The notes under the pieces were generated by a model. It was not told the DNA's origin and did no database searches. It saw nothing but the letters and a program-made list of their open reading frames with translations. Positions 38,368 to 50,092 of a stretch of DNA of 64,000 bases are shown here, piece by piece. How positions within the stretch are numbered: position 1 is the first letter of the stretch; each line of letters starts with the position of its first letter. The DNA comes from Carallia brachiata (taxonomy: Eukaryota > Streptophyta > Magnoliopsida > Malpighiales > Rhizophoraceae). A program made the translations under genes and the position numbers. Location of the stretch: assembly GCA_021464245.1 (NCBI GenBank), contig JADCRB010000043.1, forward strand, positions 648,168-712,167. Direction: 5' to 3'.

Positions 38368-41078
38368 TTAAACAAGCATGATCCCATTCTCCTTAATAGT
38401 ATCAAGAACTATTCCAAGCTTACCCTCAATACGCTCATTCTTTCTGGGTTCGTAAGCAATTGCATATACATCGGCATCCTTTGATCTCTCGGCGATGAGC
38501 TGTCCAATTACTCTGCAGGCGTTGTTATCAGTAAGTGATGGTAAGCTGTGCCTAAGTTCCTTTGAATTTGTCGTGGCAACTGATATAACTTTGCTTGTTC
38601 CTCGGTGCATCACCTTTGCATGAATAAATCTCTTTGAAAAGAAAACATTTAGTAAGAAGGGCCTCTATAATGTCTGTCCTCTGCTTCCATGATTTCCTGT
38701 TGGGTCTATTTGCAAGTTCACCTCGAGATCTCCTGGTCCAAGCAGCTTGAATAAAAGAATTCTACACAAGGGAGGATGAAAGAAGACAATTGTTAACTAA
38801 CAATTGACGAAAATTACATTTATAACGGCAACTAAGAAAACCCCACTCGGTATATTCAAGGTACCTACTTCAACAAAATTTCACAGAAAAAGGAGACCAA
38901 AACGTGCAATAATATCCTAATATCAGCATGCGGCATCAATAGACTTTACTCTTCCATGACGGTTTCTGCCAAACTAACCAATTACAAGCAGTTCAACAAA
39001 AACAACGTCAATGAATTTATGACCCAATATCCATGCAATAAAAAAAGAGGTATGCAGACGGTCAAAAGCCTCATTCTCGAGATACTATAACTCAATTCTT
39101 GCAGATGAAATAAAGCTAATAAACCCCAATCTCCTGGCTAAGAAACTGCACTGACAGTACAATAAGATCCTGACCTTGGCTAAGCTAATAATGCAAAGCA
39201 AAGCAGAATGTGAGATATACAACTTATTTAAATGTTTTAAACTAATTGTGTGGGCAAAAAACATTGATTTTGTGGCAAAAAGGAACCAAAGTCCATTATC
39301 TTGAGCTTCAAGTGATGTAGTGAGGATTAAGTTTGAAAGGTTTTAGGTTTACAGTTTACACCTTGCCAAGCAGCCAAGAGAAGAGGAGAGACAGTAATCA
39401 ACATTTCTGCCAAGCACACAACCAGAAAAAGAAAACTGAGATGCCAGCATGGGAATTGACTAACCAAATGACATCAGGGCAGCTTACTAATGACTTGCAA
39501 ACTAACACGCATACATGAGGTTTACAATGCACCAACAATTAAATAGGTAGACTAAATATTTCCCACAAGCTTAGGATGAAACACATATTCAAAGGACACT
39601 CCAGAATTCAACCCAAAATTACATGTGATGCCAATAATCCGGACTAGCTACAACCTCCCACAAGTCCAGAAGATAAAAAAGATCATGCTTCGCTTTAACA
39701 TGAGAGTATGGATGCTTCAAATAAAAAAACTATTGGCAGAAATCTGGGAGCTGAAATAAAATGAAGACATTAATGTATAGGCATTAAAATTGTATCATAC
39801 AAATGAAATTTGAGAGTAATATGACATATCCGAGAAGAAATCACAAAATTTAATCTCACATGGGAAAAGACAACACCAGATTATTTTACTTACCCATGAC
39901 AGATACGTCCCTTGGGATAAGAAATTTTGGACACAAACCCCATATCTTATTGTGGTCGTTAAGATTTGAAAATGTGAAAATGGTTTTCCCACAGGATTTT
40001 CAACAAGTGGCAGATTGTTAGGAGATCCTAACTCACGGGGATGGAGATTCACATAAGTAGAAAATGTTTCCCCCCTCAAATCCAACATATAACATCTGTT
40101 TGTAAGCATTTGCATGTTACTAAACATTTTAACTACTCTGATTAACATGAAGCTACTACTTTTCCAAAGCAGGAAATTAGCACCGGTGGTTCTCCAAATC
40201 AGTTTTTGACTAGCATTGAACCACTCAGATTCTCTACAAGGCTCCAGATTAAAATCGAATATCATCACATATGGGTGCATCCAAAATTTATCACAAACTT
40301 GGGATGCGAATTCCGCTAGAGAGAATGACCTGAGTTGAATTGGGAATTGTTGATTAAGAAAGATGTAAAACAGCTACATCTCACTCCAAAGTCAGTGCAT
40401 AACAGAAGCAGAACAAAAAAGGTTGATGTAATCGATCCAACTAAATCTGGAATCGAGGCTTTTGAAATTGCTGTTAGTGTGCACGCAAATTTGATCATCT
40501 CCAAATCATCAGTGCGGTTACGGTCCGCCAAGTAATTTCCAGTTGATAAAGAGCATATTAACAACAAAACTGCAGAACCTAATACACATGAGTCTACAAT
40601 AGTCATCACCAAGAACTGCTAACAAACGCACTACCAAAACAAACAAAAAAAAAAGGGAAAAAAAAATTACTCCCCATAATAGTTCCCAAGAAGAGAAGCT
40701 ACGAAACGATTGTCATTGAAAAACAATCCAACTATTCAAACATCGTTGAAAGTTGAAACCCATTTTCAAGTAGGGTAAAATTTCCAAGTCTAGCAAAGGT
40801 AGAAACTCAAAAACCCAGCAAAGATTAAAGGGTTTAATGGAGAAGGAAGAAGAATGCAAAGAAGAAAGGGCATATACCTTGTTGAGATTGAGAGGAAGCG
40901 AGGTCGAACCGTTATTACTGGTTCTACTGATTATTATACTAGGAAAGGAAGAGACCCACGAGAGTGAAGTGGGTTTAGCAGAACGAGTTGAGCGAGTTGA
41001 GAGTGAGCCAGGGCACAGGAGTGAACGAATCGATGATGGAGATGCAGAAGTTGAAGAGGAAGATACGGCGCACGCCAT
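38368..41078 (-). CDS. Organelle-type ribosomal L18p/L5e (uL18) family protein, 2 exons, one frame break
   Basis: Exon 1 (41078-40878) encodes 67 residues, MACAVSSSSTSAS..., rich in Ser/Thr with few acidic residues, a plausible plastid transit peptide. Exon 2 (38761-38368) follows a 2.1-kb intron and opens NSFIQAAWTRRSRGELANRP. Then come KSWKQRTDI, RPFLLNVFFSKRFIHAKVMH, GTSKVISVATTNSKELR, DNNACRVIGQLIAER and GKLGIVLDTIKENGIML. This fits the plant L18p/L5e family proteins, which carry the uL18 fold that binds 5S rRNA. Between RTDI and RPFLLN the frame changes at about 38662-38668: two bases fewer than the family frame. Read literally, the protein goes off frame there and stops soon after. Function beyond ribosome association is inference. 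Confidence 0.8.
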
Positions 41079-43011
41079 TTTCGTTCTTTGTTTACTCTCT
41101 GCCCAATCAAGTCCGGCCTTCGTTTGCCAAGAGTCCAAGGATTTCAACCTTTTTAACCCATAGGTAGGCATATTTTGACAAAGAGATGAAAGTTAACAGA
41201 AATTTTACTGTTTTACCATCGACAGCGTTCATGAGCCATAGCAGATAAATCGACCGTCTTCAGCCTTTGACTTTCTAGTTTCTACTTTTTTTTTCTTTTT
41301 TTACTATGCATTTTTCAATTTCAATCCAAATCGATTAGAACAGTGTCCGTTTTACCTTTTTTTTTTTTTTAATGTTACTCCATAGTATTTCACTTTAAAA
41401 CATAGGCCCCAAAAAAAGCATACACCATTTGGGAAAAACCTTCTTGTTTTTTTCTTATGCTCAAGAGTTTTAATAAAAAAAAAACTTGGTAGCAACATAA
41501 ATGAAATAATAATGTGACAATAAAAAATATAAATCAATCACATCTTATTTGATCCCATAGATTAATGGAATTATATGCAAAAAAAATTAATGTATTATTC
41601 TCGTTTTGCTACCATATTAATTTTTATATGTTGTCATATAGTGGTGTAACGTATAACATAAAATAAAGTTTACTTGACCACATGCTGCTACAGACAGCAT
41701 GCGAGCGAACCAGTATTAACCATCGCTAAGTCAAATGGACGGATAGCTGCTTCTGAATCTGAACTTTTTTTTTTTTCCTAATCCTTGGAAACTTTGCTGT
41801 GCCTAATCGCCAAGTACAGAGCATACTCACAATGGTTGAAGGTTTATGCACATATTAATAGAAAGCAAAAAGAATAAGAAATGTTTTTTAAATGAGTTAA
41901 TTTCAGTAGCATTCAATTTGACCAAGTTAAAACTATTTACAGTCTTCTATCCATTTATAGTAAGTGTGCACTTTGTTTCCTTCGCAGATTGATTCCTACA
42001 TGTCCTTCACAGAATGTTTCCTACGCAACATACTAAACGCCGAACCGATGCATTCTCAATTTGGCCGCAGAATTTCAGTTCCTTCTCTCCAACCTGCCCA
42101 AAGGTAACAACAAATATTAGAAAGCATGCAGCAATAAGCAAGATCAAAAAGAAATTCCTTCCATATATATATGTAAGTGAAGAGTTGACATGGAAATCTA
42201 TTGTAACTCTGTTGGAATCCTAAAGAGATACGGTTGATTCCCAATCATTTCAAATGCCCATCTCCGCATAAAACCAATCATTTCAAATTCCCATAAAAGA
42301 AGAGTTAATTTGAAATTGTTAGGAAGGCTACTAATAATTCAGACCAATTACCCTAAAAGATGCTGTGATTGCTCTTAGAGTAGTTGGCCTAAAGATACTG
42401 TGATTGGTTTGCATTACTAAAACTAAAAAACATGACTGTGATCGATATGCCTAATTTTTATATTAGTGACTTTTATTCGAGTTTTTGTGCTCGTGTCCTC
42501 TCTAACAAATATTAGGCGGCCAAAATTGGTGAAAAGACTGTGATACGACGTTAGATTTCAGACTCAATAATCGTTGTGATCTCTGGTAGTGGAGTTACAC
42601 TCGTTTCACTATTGTTTTAATGGAGAGTTTATCCCTTTAAGGTAGTTAAATGAGGTATTAACAAATATAAATTATTCTAATTTTGATCATAATCGAAATA
42701 CTTTCACAAAAAAAAATTTTTCCTGTTAAAAAAAAGGAAGGTCGTGACATTAGTCCACTGATTGTTTCAAGAACATCCAAAAGATAACAATGAGTCACAA
42801 CACCAGCTTTGCACCCAACACGTGTGCTCACATTTCTTGTTGCATGCAATTTGTTGTTGATTTTTTAGCACTACGACTCCAAAAAAAACTCCCAAGCCTA
42901 GCTCTGTTCTCATCTCTCTGCTCGTCATTGTCATTCATTGTCATCCCGAAGGACCAAGACACCTCTCTTTTCTCTCTCACGCCAAGCAACTGGTTCTGGG
43001 TTCCAACGGTG
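41079..43011. other. Intergenic block between divergent uL18 and HSD genes
   Basis: This holds two divergent promoters and leaders (uL18 on minus, HSD on plus). Poly-T lies at 41359-41371 and poly-A at 41475-41486. The open frame upstream of the HSD start continues back to an ATG at 42790, but family alignment favours the start at 43012. No other gene is seen. Confidence 0.5.
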
Positions 43012-45615
43012 ATGGATTTCATAAACTCGGTGTTGAATTGGGTTGTGCCTCCAGCGAGCTTGGTGATGCTGGCCTGCTCCTGGCCGGCACTGTACTTTAT
43101 CAATACTTGTGAGTGGCTTTACAAAGCCTTTTATTGTGAGAATATGGAAGACAAAGTGGTTGTAATCACTGGAGCTTCTTCTGGCATTGGAGAGGTATAT
43201 ATGTAGCCCTTCCTGTTAGCTAGCTCCTATTATTCTCATGTCCAATCAAGTTAGATTTACCTTAAAATGTGTTTTGAGTTGCTCTGAGGTTGTCATATTC
43301 TGGCAAAATTTTATGTGGCTTATGGTCTCGTTGAGGATTGTAAGGATTGAAGTATCAAAATGGAGAAATTTATAGAGTATGGTGTAGTTACCTTGTGGCA
43401 ACAACGACCAATTTGAATATATATATATATTGTATATATATTAGGAGGGCTGTTGGATCTCTAGTGAACTTCACACTCCTTACGCAGGATTAGAACTCAA
43501 TGACCTCAAAGATGGAAGTCTTAAAGGGTGTCTCCTAAGGGACCCAATTTGGATAGTTTTATGTGTCTGAGTGTTATAGTTATTGGGATAATGTCCTTGC
43601 TATGTGAATAGCACGAAGGACCCCATAGAACGGTTATTGTTCAAAGTTTATGTGTAATAAAATGAGCTTGTCCGCTGCTTCTGTTGTTGGCATTTGCCTT
43701 GGCCAACAATATAATTGCACGAGCTAATTCGTCTACCCACCAACTTTACTTTAATGACATAACTAATTGTCAAGAGTTTTTCCTCCACTTTGTGGCTTGA
43801 ATTTGTGGTTTAACTGCAGACTAGACTATAACCTCTCCCTGAACATGGTATGATCGTTGATTGCAATTGCAGCAAATTGCTTATGAGTATGCAAAGAGGG
43901 GGGCGAATCTCGTATTGGTTGCACGAAGAGAACATAGGCTCCGGGGGATCAGTGACAATGCTAAACATATTGGTGCAAAGCATGTCATGGTTATGGCAGC
44001 AGACGTTGTCAAGGAAGATGATTGCAGGAGATTTATCAAGGAGACCATAAGCTTCCATGGGCGTGGTACCACTATATCATATCTGAAATATGGCTTGCAG
44101 AATCAATAATCCAATGGTGTCCAATTTTCAATAGTTTCTCAGGAGCATAAAATTTATTGTCACCCACTTGAGCTGTCAAAAATGCTTTTTGCGTACGTAC
44201 CCATATGTCTGTGTGAGTCGGTTTTCTTTCTATTGTGCAGTGGATCATCTAGTTAACACGGCAAGTCTGGGGCATTCATTCTACTTGGAAGAAGTCACAG
44301 ACACTACTGCATTTCCCCATTTGTTGGTAAGGCCTATGGGCTGCATTAATGAGAAAGACTGTATTTCCCCAGATGCTAGCAACAAAACATTTTGTGGAAC
44401 TGAATTGTTGGTTTTCAGGACATAAACTTTTGGGGAAATGTGTATCCAACCTTTGTTGCTCTTCCATACCTGCATCAAAGCAATGGACAAATCATTGTCA
44501 ATGCAGCAGTTGAGACTTGGTTACCTCTGCCGAGAATGAGCTTATATGCTGTGAGTGTATTCATATTAGCTTAAAATATAAATGTCTGTCTTTCTAGGAC
44601 CTCATGTTATGTCGTCACCATTGTTTTTTAGTTTCGAGAAATTGATTGTATTCAGATGAAACAATTAGGATAGGACAGAAATTGTGTGCATGTTCATTAA
44701 CATTGTCATTGCATACCCTTGATGGAGCGGTTTATACTATGGATAAATGCAGTGATCTATGTACTAATGGTCTTCCCTCTTCTGGTATTGGATCCACATC
44801 GAAGAGGATGTTCAGCCACAAAACAGGGCCATGTTGTCTTGCTTTCTCCCTTTTTAATCCATCAAAATATGCCATTCCCGGAGGGCAATAGAGATTGTGG
44901 TTTCAACCAGTTTTAAACATTTGGTTTTAAAAGTGTATCTGATGCTCTTCTATTGTTTTCAGGCTGCAAAAGCAGCGCTTGTGAACTTTTACGAGACACT
45001 GAGATTCGAAGTGGGTGATGAAATTGGGATAACAATAGCGACACACGGTTGGATTGGAAGTGACATGAGTAGAGGCAAATTCATGCTAGAGGAGGGTGCA
45101 GAAATGCAATGGAAAGAGGAAAGAGAAGTAAGTTTATCTTTTGCCACGGTAGGCATTGATTGGTCTCTAGCATATCTTGTAGACTTGTAGTCCAATTAAA
45201 GGATCAGCCTCGTATATATGTTCTGTAAAATGCTCCTTTACAAGTATTATGAATGAAGCAGTGATAAACAGCCATCATTGCATAATTAATGTTCAATTTT
45301 CTGGATTAGGTGAATGCGACTGGTGGTCCGGTGGAGGACTATGCAAGGATGATCGTAGCGGGTGCTTGCAGGGGAGATCAGTACGTGAAGTACCCGAGCT
45401 GGTACGATGTGGTCCTTCTTTACAGGTTCTTCGCTCCCAGTGTTCTCAACTGGACATTCCGCCTCCTGCTTTCGACGCAGGGTGCCAGGAGAAGCCTTTC
45501 CCTGGTGGGCACTGGAAGGCCTTTCTTGGAAGGGACTCCTCCTCCTAGGCGAATTCTTGCTGTTCCCATCACCATGTCCCAACTCAGCCCTCCACGGATT
45601 CAAAAACTGGAATAA
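43012..45615 (+). CDS. Steroleosin-like 11-beta-hydroxysteroid dehydrogenase family SDR (HSD4/HSD6 type), 6 exons
   Basis: Exons: 43012-43194, 43873-44065, 44241-44326, 44419-44550, 44963-45127, 45310-45615. They give 354 residues, all in phase. An N-terminal membrane anchor with prolines (VVPPASLVMLACSWPALYF) is followed by the cofactor motif TGASSGIGE (residues 53-61), a second strand ending LVLVARREHRL (Arg favours NADPH), LVNTASLGH, DINFWGN, then WLPLPRMSLYAAAKAAL with Tyr197 and Lys201 of YxxxK. GWIGSDMSRGKFMLEEGAEMQW and GACRGDQYVKYPSWYD are typical of the HSD4/6 branch. Such proteins sit on oil bodies/ER and act on sterols linked to brassinosteroid responses. Oddity: the residue 13 before Tyr197, normally Ser, is Ala184 (VNAAVETW). 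Activity may be lost or changed. The start at 43012 is chosen by family fit. Confidence 0.9.
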
Positions 45616-47400
45616 AATGCTAGCCTTCTGGCAGAAGAAATCATGCATTGAAACATCTATGAGAGAGGTCCTGCTTGTGTCATACTTGTTAATTTGTACA
45701 ATTGTGTTGAGCCACTATACTAGTTAATTTGTGTTGAGCCACCTGGGATTTTTTGACATTAACGTTGAGAAATAAAATGTATGTTCTTTTTTTTTTTTTT
45801 TTTTAATTGTGTTTTTACTTAAGTAGATCCGGTTGTAATCAAGCTGGAGACTTTCAAATTTACCTTATAACATATTTTTTCAACATCGCAGTAGGAAGAT
45901 AAGATCTTATGGTACTTGCTTTTTTTCAATAGCCAATTTGGATTTGTTGGGTCACAGAAGTGCTGGGATTGAATAGCTTTTTGTTTAATTAGAACACCAA
46001 AATTCAATATACTAATATTTTCTCTTTTATTGAATGTGATTTTTACATTTTTTTAAATTTTGAGTTAAAATACCATGTGATAAAATTATATAGATTTTAT
46101 TGAATTTTAAACATCTAGTCTAGTTTTCAATTGTAGACATAAGAAGTATCATGCCTAATTCAATCTGTCTTAATTAACCACTGATTACGTATGTCACCAA
46201 AAAATCTTGGATGATTTATTTCGTTACTTTTTAAAGATTGAATTATGTTTTTACAAACGTGAAACCTTTTAATCAATGGGGTTTGCTAATTTAATTCTTT
46301 TTTTAGTATAATTTACTCATAATTTTAGAACATACAAACTTATTTTTTTATTATGTATTTTGAATAGACTTCACTTATTATGTAGTATAAGATAATGAAT
46401 ATGTGATATTCTTTAAAAAAAAGATAAATCAAATTAAAAATCTATATCGTTAATACAGTAAAATCTCATATTCTATGTGGTTTGATATTGCAATTAAATG
46501 AATTATGCAAATGCTTTGACCAAACAACTTTGTTTGTTTCCTAAATTTTTTGAACCGTTCCATATTTTTGACATAAATTCTGTGAAAACTTTTTAAATTT
46601 TTTGTTCTAATTTAATAATTCTATTCTAATTTTCAATAAATCTGTTCTAATTATTAAGCCTTTCTCTTCTCTTACAACCAACAAATTTTCTTGAGTCGAT
46701 CGAATGTGGTCCTGGCCGCTGTCTCCGTGGTGCTTCGCGTACCAAATTACAAGCCCTTACACCCAAGACCCCGAATAAAAAATTGAGAGAATTTTAATGC
46801 CAATCACATGGAAAATTTTTGTATAATTTTCACTGTCATAGAATTACTCTTTAATAAATAGCGATATAAATACGTAGGCAATTATTGCATGGAATATCCT
46901 TTCCGATCAAAATTCAGATCGATCGACAAAACAAGATAAAAAGAGATATTAATCAAATTCAATTCACAATGTAAACTTATGTTTTTAAAATTATTGTTAA
47001 GAATCTTAATAATTTTAAATATATCATATATTATTTCAATATTAGTGGTTAAACTAAATTAATTTAAGTACCCATTGTCCTAATTTTTAATTTTGTCAGT
47101 CGATCTGAACTATGATGAGAATGTTTCAAGCAATAATTACTTACATGTTTAAATCCCTATTCATTAAAGAGTTTTGTGACAACAAAATTTGCTACTACAA
47201 ATGACATGCGATTGTTTGTGCAATCAAATACGTGTCGTATTAAGATCTTCATAGTTAAATTGAAAAATCCTGCACATCACTAATTACATTAACATCTTCA
47301 TGGTTAAACTAACAATTTAATTATGAAGATCTCAATGTAGTTAGTGATGTAGATATAAATCCGCGGGGAATTATTACATGAAACATTCTCATTGATCACA
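45546..47400 (+). repeat. Duplicated segment, copy 1: HSD 3' end plus about 1.8 kb of flank
   Basis: From GGCGAATTCTTGCTGTTCCC in the last HSD exon onward, the sequence is matched in the same orientation by 61424-64000. Shared landmarks: CCATGTCCCAACTCAGCCCT, AACATCGCAGTAG, GTCACCAAAAAATCTTGGAT, GACCAAACAACTTTGT and ACCAACAAATTTTCT. Copy 1 lacks the MITE that interrupts copy 2 near 61726-62825, so it shows the unoccupied state. The block includes an inverted repeat at 47274-47350. The rest is AT-rich and non-coding. Confidence 0.85.
47274..47350. repeat. Short inverted repeat (28-bp arms)
   Basis: ACATCACTAATTACATTAAC near 47274-47301 is mirrored by GTAGTTAGTGATGT ending at 47350. The 28-base arms are imperfect and the loop is 21 bases. 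The same structure is kept in copy 2 at about 63894-63970, so it predates the duplication or moved with it. Confidence 0.6.
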
Positions 47401-48682
47401 GTTCAGATCAACCGACATAAATAGAAATTAGGTTAACAGGTAATTATTTAACTGATAGGTTATAGTTTAAATACTGGTTTTGAAATAATATAAGATACAT
47501 CGAAAATTATTAAGATTTTTGACAATAATTTTAAATACATATAAGTTGACAATCATACAAAATGTGATATAATCTCCCTCAAATTAAGTGTTTTAACTTA
47601 AATTAAGCATAAATACATTAATATGAATTTCTAAGATTTCTAAAAACGAGTCAATTCTCCGAAAAAAAAAAAAGGTACAATTGTCATTGTTGTTCAAAAA
47701 AAGGTGCAAATTGGTAGCAATTATTATTAGAAAGAGCTCTATTACATTTTTAAATAAAAAATTATTAAAAATATTATTTGAATGTAACTATTTATAATTG
47801 GTTTGTAATCATTTAGATTTTAAGTGTAACTAAAATAAAGAAAAAAAAATTATTATTATTTTTTTTACATAAAATCTAACTAGTTGTATATCAAATATAA
47901 GTAATTATATTCGGATAAAATTTTAAATTTTTTTTTTAAGTAATGTAATTTTTTTTCTATTAGAAAATACTAACTGCAGTTGAAAAAGGCAAAAACATCT
48001 TTCAGCCGTACTTAACTTTATCTTGGAACTGTCATGCTAAAAACAGCCAATATTGCTCCCGTCAGTAGAGGATAAGTCGTCTGCTTCTCAATGAAGAGTG
48101 AAGAAGATGAACATGTTTTTACCTCACCCGGTCACCCCCCAAAGAAAAACCCGATGGTTCTTCTTCTTCTTCTTTTTTTTTTTTTTTGTTTTTTTTTGTT
48201 GACGTGAGTTTCCATGTATACCTGTTTGGGGCCATTACATAGTCAGATTATTTAATTTAAATGACATACAGACATCACATTATTTGTATAATAATAAGTA
48301 TATTTTTTATAATTATAATTAAAAAATATAAACTGAAAAAATAATAATATTTATTTATATCACTTTTTATTATTATAGTTGTACAAAATATACTAATTGT
48401 TGTATAAAATATGAATTTGGACATTAAATGGCCGTGCACTTTTTCCTTAGTTGTTTATTGGGATTTAACATTTTTTTTTTAATTGTTTCAAAGATTATAG
48501 TTGTATAACTAATATACTTTAAAGTTAGGCCTTTCTCAATTCAGCTTCATTTAATAAAAAATAGATAAGTGTCAATTTTTTTCAAAGACAAACAAATTAA
48601 GCCAACAAAACCAAGGTGACAACATAAAAAAAAATGCCTATCATTACAGCAAATCATCAACAGAGATGCTAAAAGCTTGCCC
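47401..48682. other. AT-rich intergenic DNA
   Basis: No gene. It contains poly-A/T runs, a TTC/CTT patch at about 48156-48200 and long A/T-only stretches. The right edge is the 3' side of the minus-strand ERF. Confidence 0.5.
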
Positions 48683-49160
48683 TTAATCAGATCCAGTCTC
48701 ATTCATTTCCCAATTCACGCTGCTACCAGCACCACCACCTCCATCTTCCACAATTTCATTCCCTATTCCTTGTGCTCCATTTTTCTCCTCCGCGTCGTTC
48801 ACGTCCTGAGCAGCTGGCAGGCTGCTCAGTATCTCTATCATCTCCGCATCCATTGCATTGGCAGCCTCCCAAGCTGCTGTTTTAATAGACCTGGGCGACA
48901 TGTTGGGCTGCAGTGTTTTAGGCAACCTCTGAGGAAAATTCAGCTTGCCTATTGATGACTCTCAACGCACAATAAGTGGCTACGTCATATGTTACTGCAG
49001 CAGCCTCGGGGGTCATGCAGGAACCCAACCAGAGTCGTTCCTTTTTTCCCGGAACAAGTGCCTCCGACACCCATCTGCCCCATTTATGGCATCGAGGTCC
49101 CTCGTAATTGTTTCGAACAGCCTTTTCCTCCCTTCTCTGATCTGAATTGGAGTCGCTCAT
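48683..49160 (-). pseudogene. AP2/ERF transcription factor (ERF010-014-like), frame break and degraded DNA-contact residues
   Basis: A single exon starts MSDSNSDQRREEKAV. The AP2 domain reads NNYEGPRCHKWGRWVSEALV, then GKKERLWLGSCMTPEAAAVTYDVATYC. The domain end and tail, GKLNFPQRLPKTLQPNMSPR then SIKTAAWEAANAMDAEMIEI, continue in another frame. The break is near 48955-48962, where the literal frame stops after FSSEVA. KLNFP plus MSPRSI is typical of the small DREB-like ERF010-014 group. Family consensus YRGVRRRxWGKWVSEIR becomes YEGPRCHKWGRWVSEAL: the GVR valine, two of the contacting arginines and the arginine of EIR are all lost. This looks like more than a sequencing slip, so I favour a pseudogene. 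Confidence 0.7.
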
Positions 49161-49229
49161 TCTTGCAAATTGTGCGAGCAGGAAGGGCTAACATCTAGAC
49201 TAGAGCCTGTGGGAAGTTGAAGTGCTTTA

Positions 49230-50089
49230 GGTTCAGTTTGATTTATCTGTTGTCTATTGTTGATTGTTATTGTTGATTATTGTTTACTTTTTTTAATTAT
49301 TATTGTTATTACTCATAAATAATATAAAATTATTATGTTTGATTAAATCAATAACAATTGTTGCTATTTAAATATTAAAATGATTATTTTAAACTTTATA
49401 TTTCTATTTATTATAATCAAGATTTTTTTTTTGTCTGTAATTAATTTAAACTAATCTCTTAAAAATGTATCTTATATATTTGTAAATTAAAATTTATTAA
49501 ATTTTTGACTTTCTAGTAATTATTTTGTTATAATAAAATAAACTAATTTCTAGCATGTATGTATGTTATAATATATATATATTTTTTTAAGAACCCCTAT
49601 AATATATTTAAAACTTGTGAGATTTAATAGTGACGGTAGGCAAATAGTTGAAATTTTAGTTCTAATTTTTTTAAAAATCTTTTGTTTTGGGGGTTTAAAA
49701 ATCTTTCAAGTGACTAATATATTTTAATATTCAAAATAAAGATAAGAGAAAAAAATTTAAAAAAAAAGGAAAATGAAAGAGACGGAATAATGCGCAAGCC
49801 CGCCTCTTTAATAAATGTCGCGCATTTCGCTGATTGGTTTTGTTTACTGTACAGCTAGTCACCTTAATAAATTGGGTTTTTATTGTTGGGATAATATGAT
49901 TAAAATAAATACAATCAGCAGCTGATTTTTATAAAAAAGTAACTCTATGTTATTTTTTTTAATTAATTGCTGTTTGGACTAAAAAATAACTCCATCACTA
50001 AATTAAAAAATTTTACCAAATACTAAAGTACTTTGCTGCTTTAAAATAAACAACAATAACAATTGTGAAACGTAAAATCAAACAAACTC
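49230..50089. mobile_element. Tourist-like MITE, 0.86 kb (tentative)
   Basis: The left end GGTTCAGTTTGATTT and the complement of the right end GAGTTTGTTTGATTT are imperfect inverted repeats. Both ends are flanked by TTA (49227-49229 and 50090-50092). Just inside, AACAATTGTTATTGTTG-type words occur in both orientations. The interior is AT-rich and non-coding. It lies 66 bases upstream of the ERF start. It differs from the polypurine MITEs. Confidence 0.55.
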
Positions 50090-50092
50090 TTA

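Noticed and set aside
40316..40612. 98-codon minus-strand frame inside the uL18 intron
   Set aside because: It lies within the 2.1-kb intron, has no motif and no splice support.
42790..43011. Upstream in-frame ATG extending the HSD protein by 74 residues
   Set aside because: The extension has no membrane-anchor character and family members start at the MDFINSVLN-type sequence.
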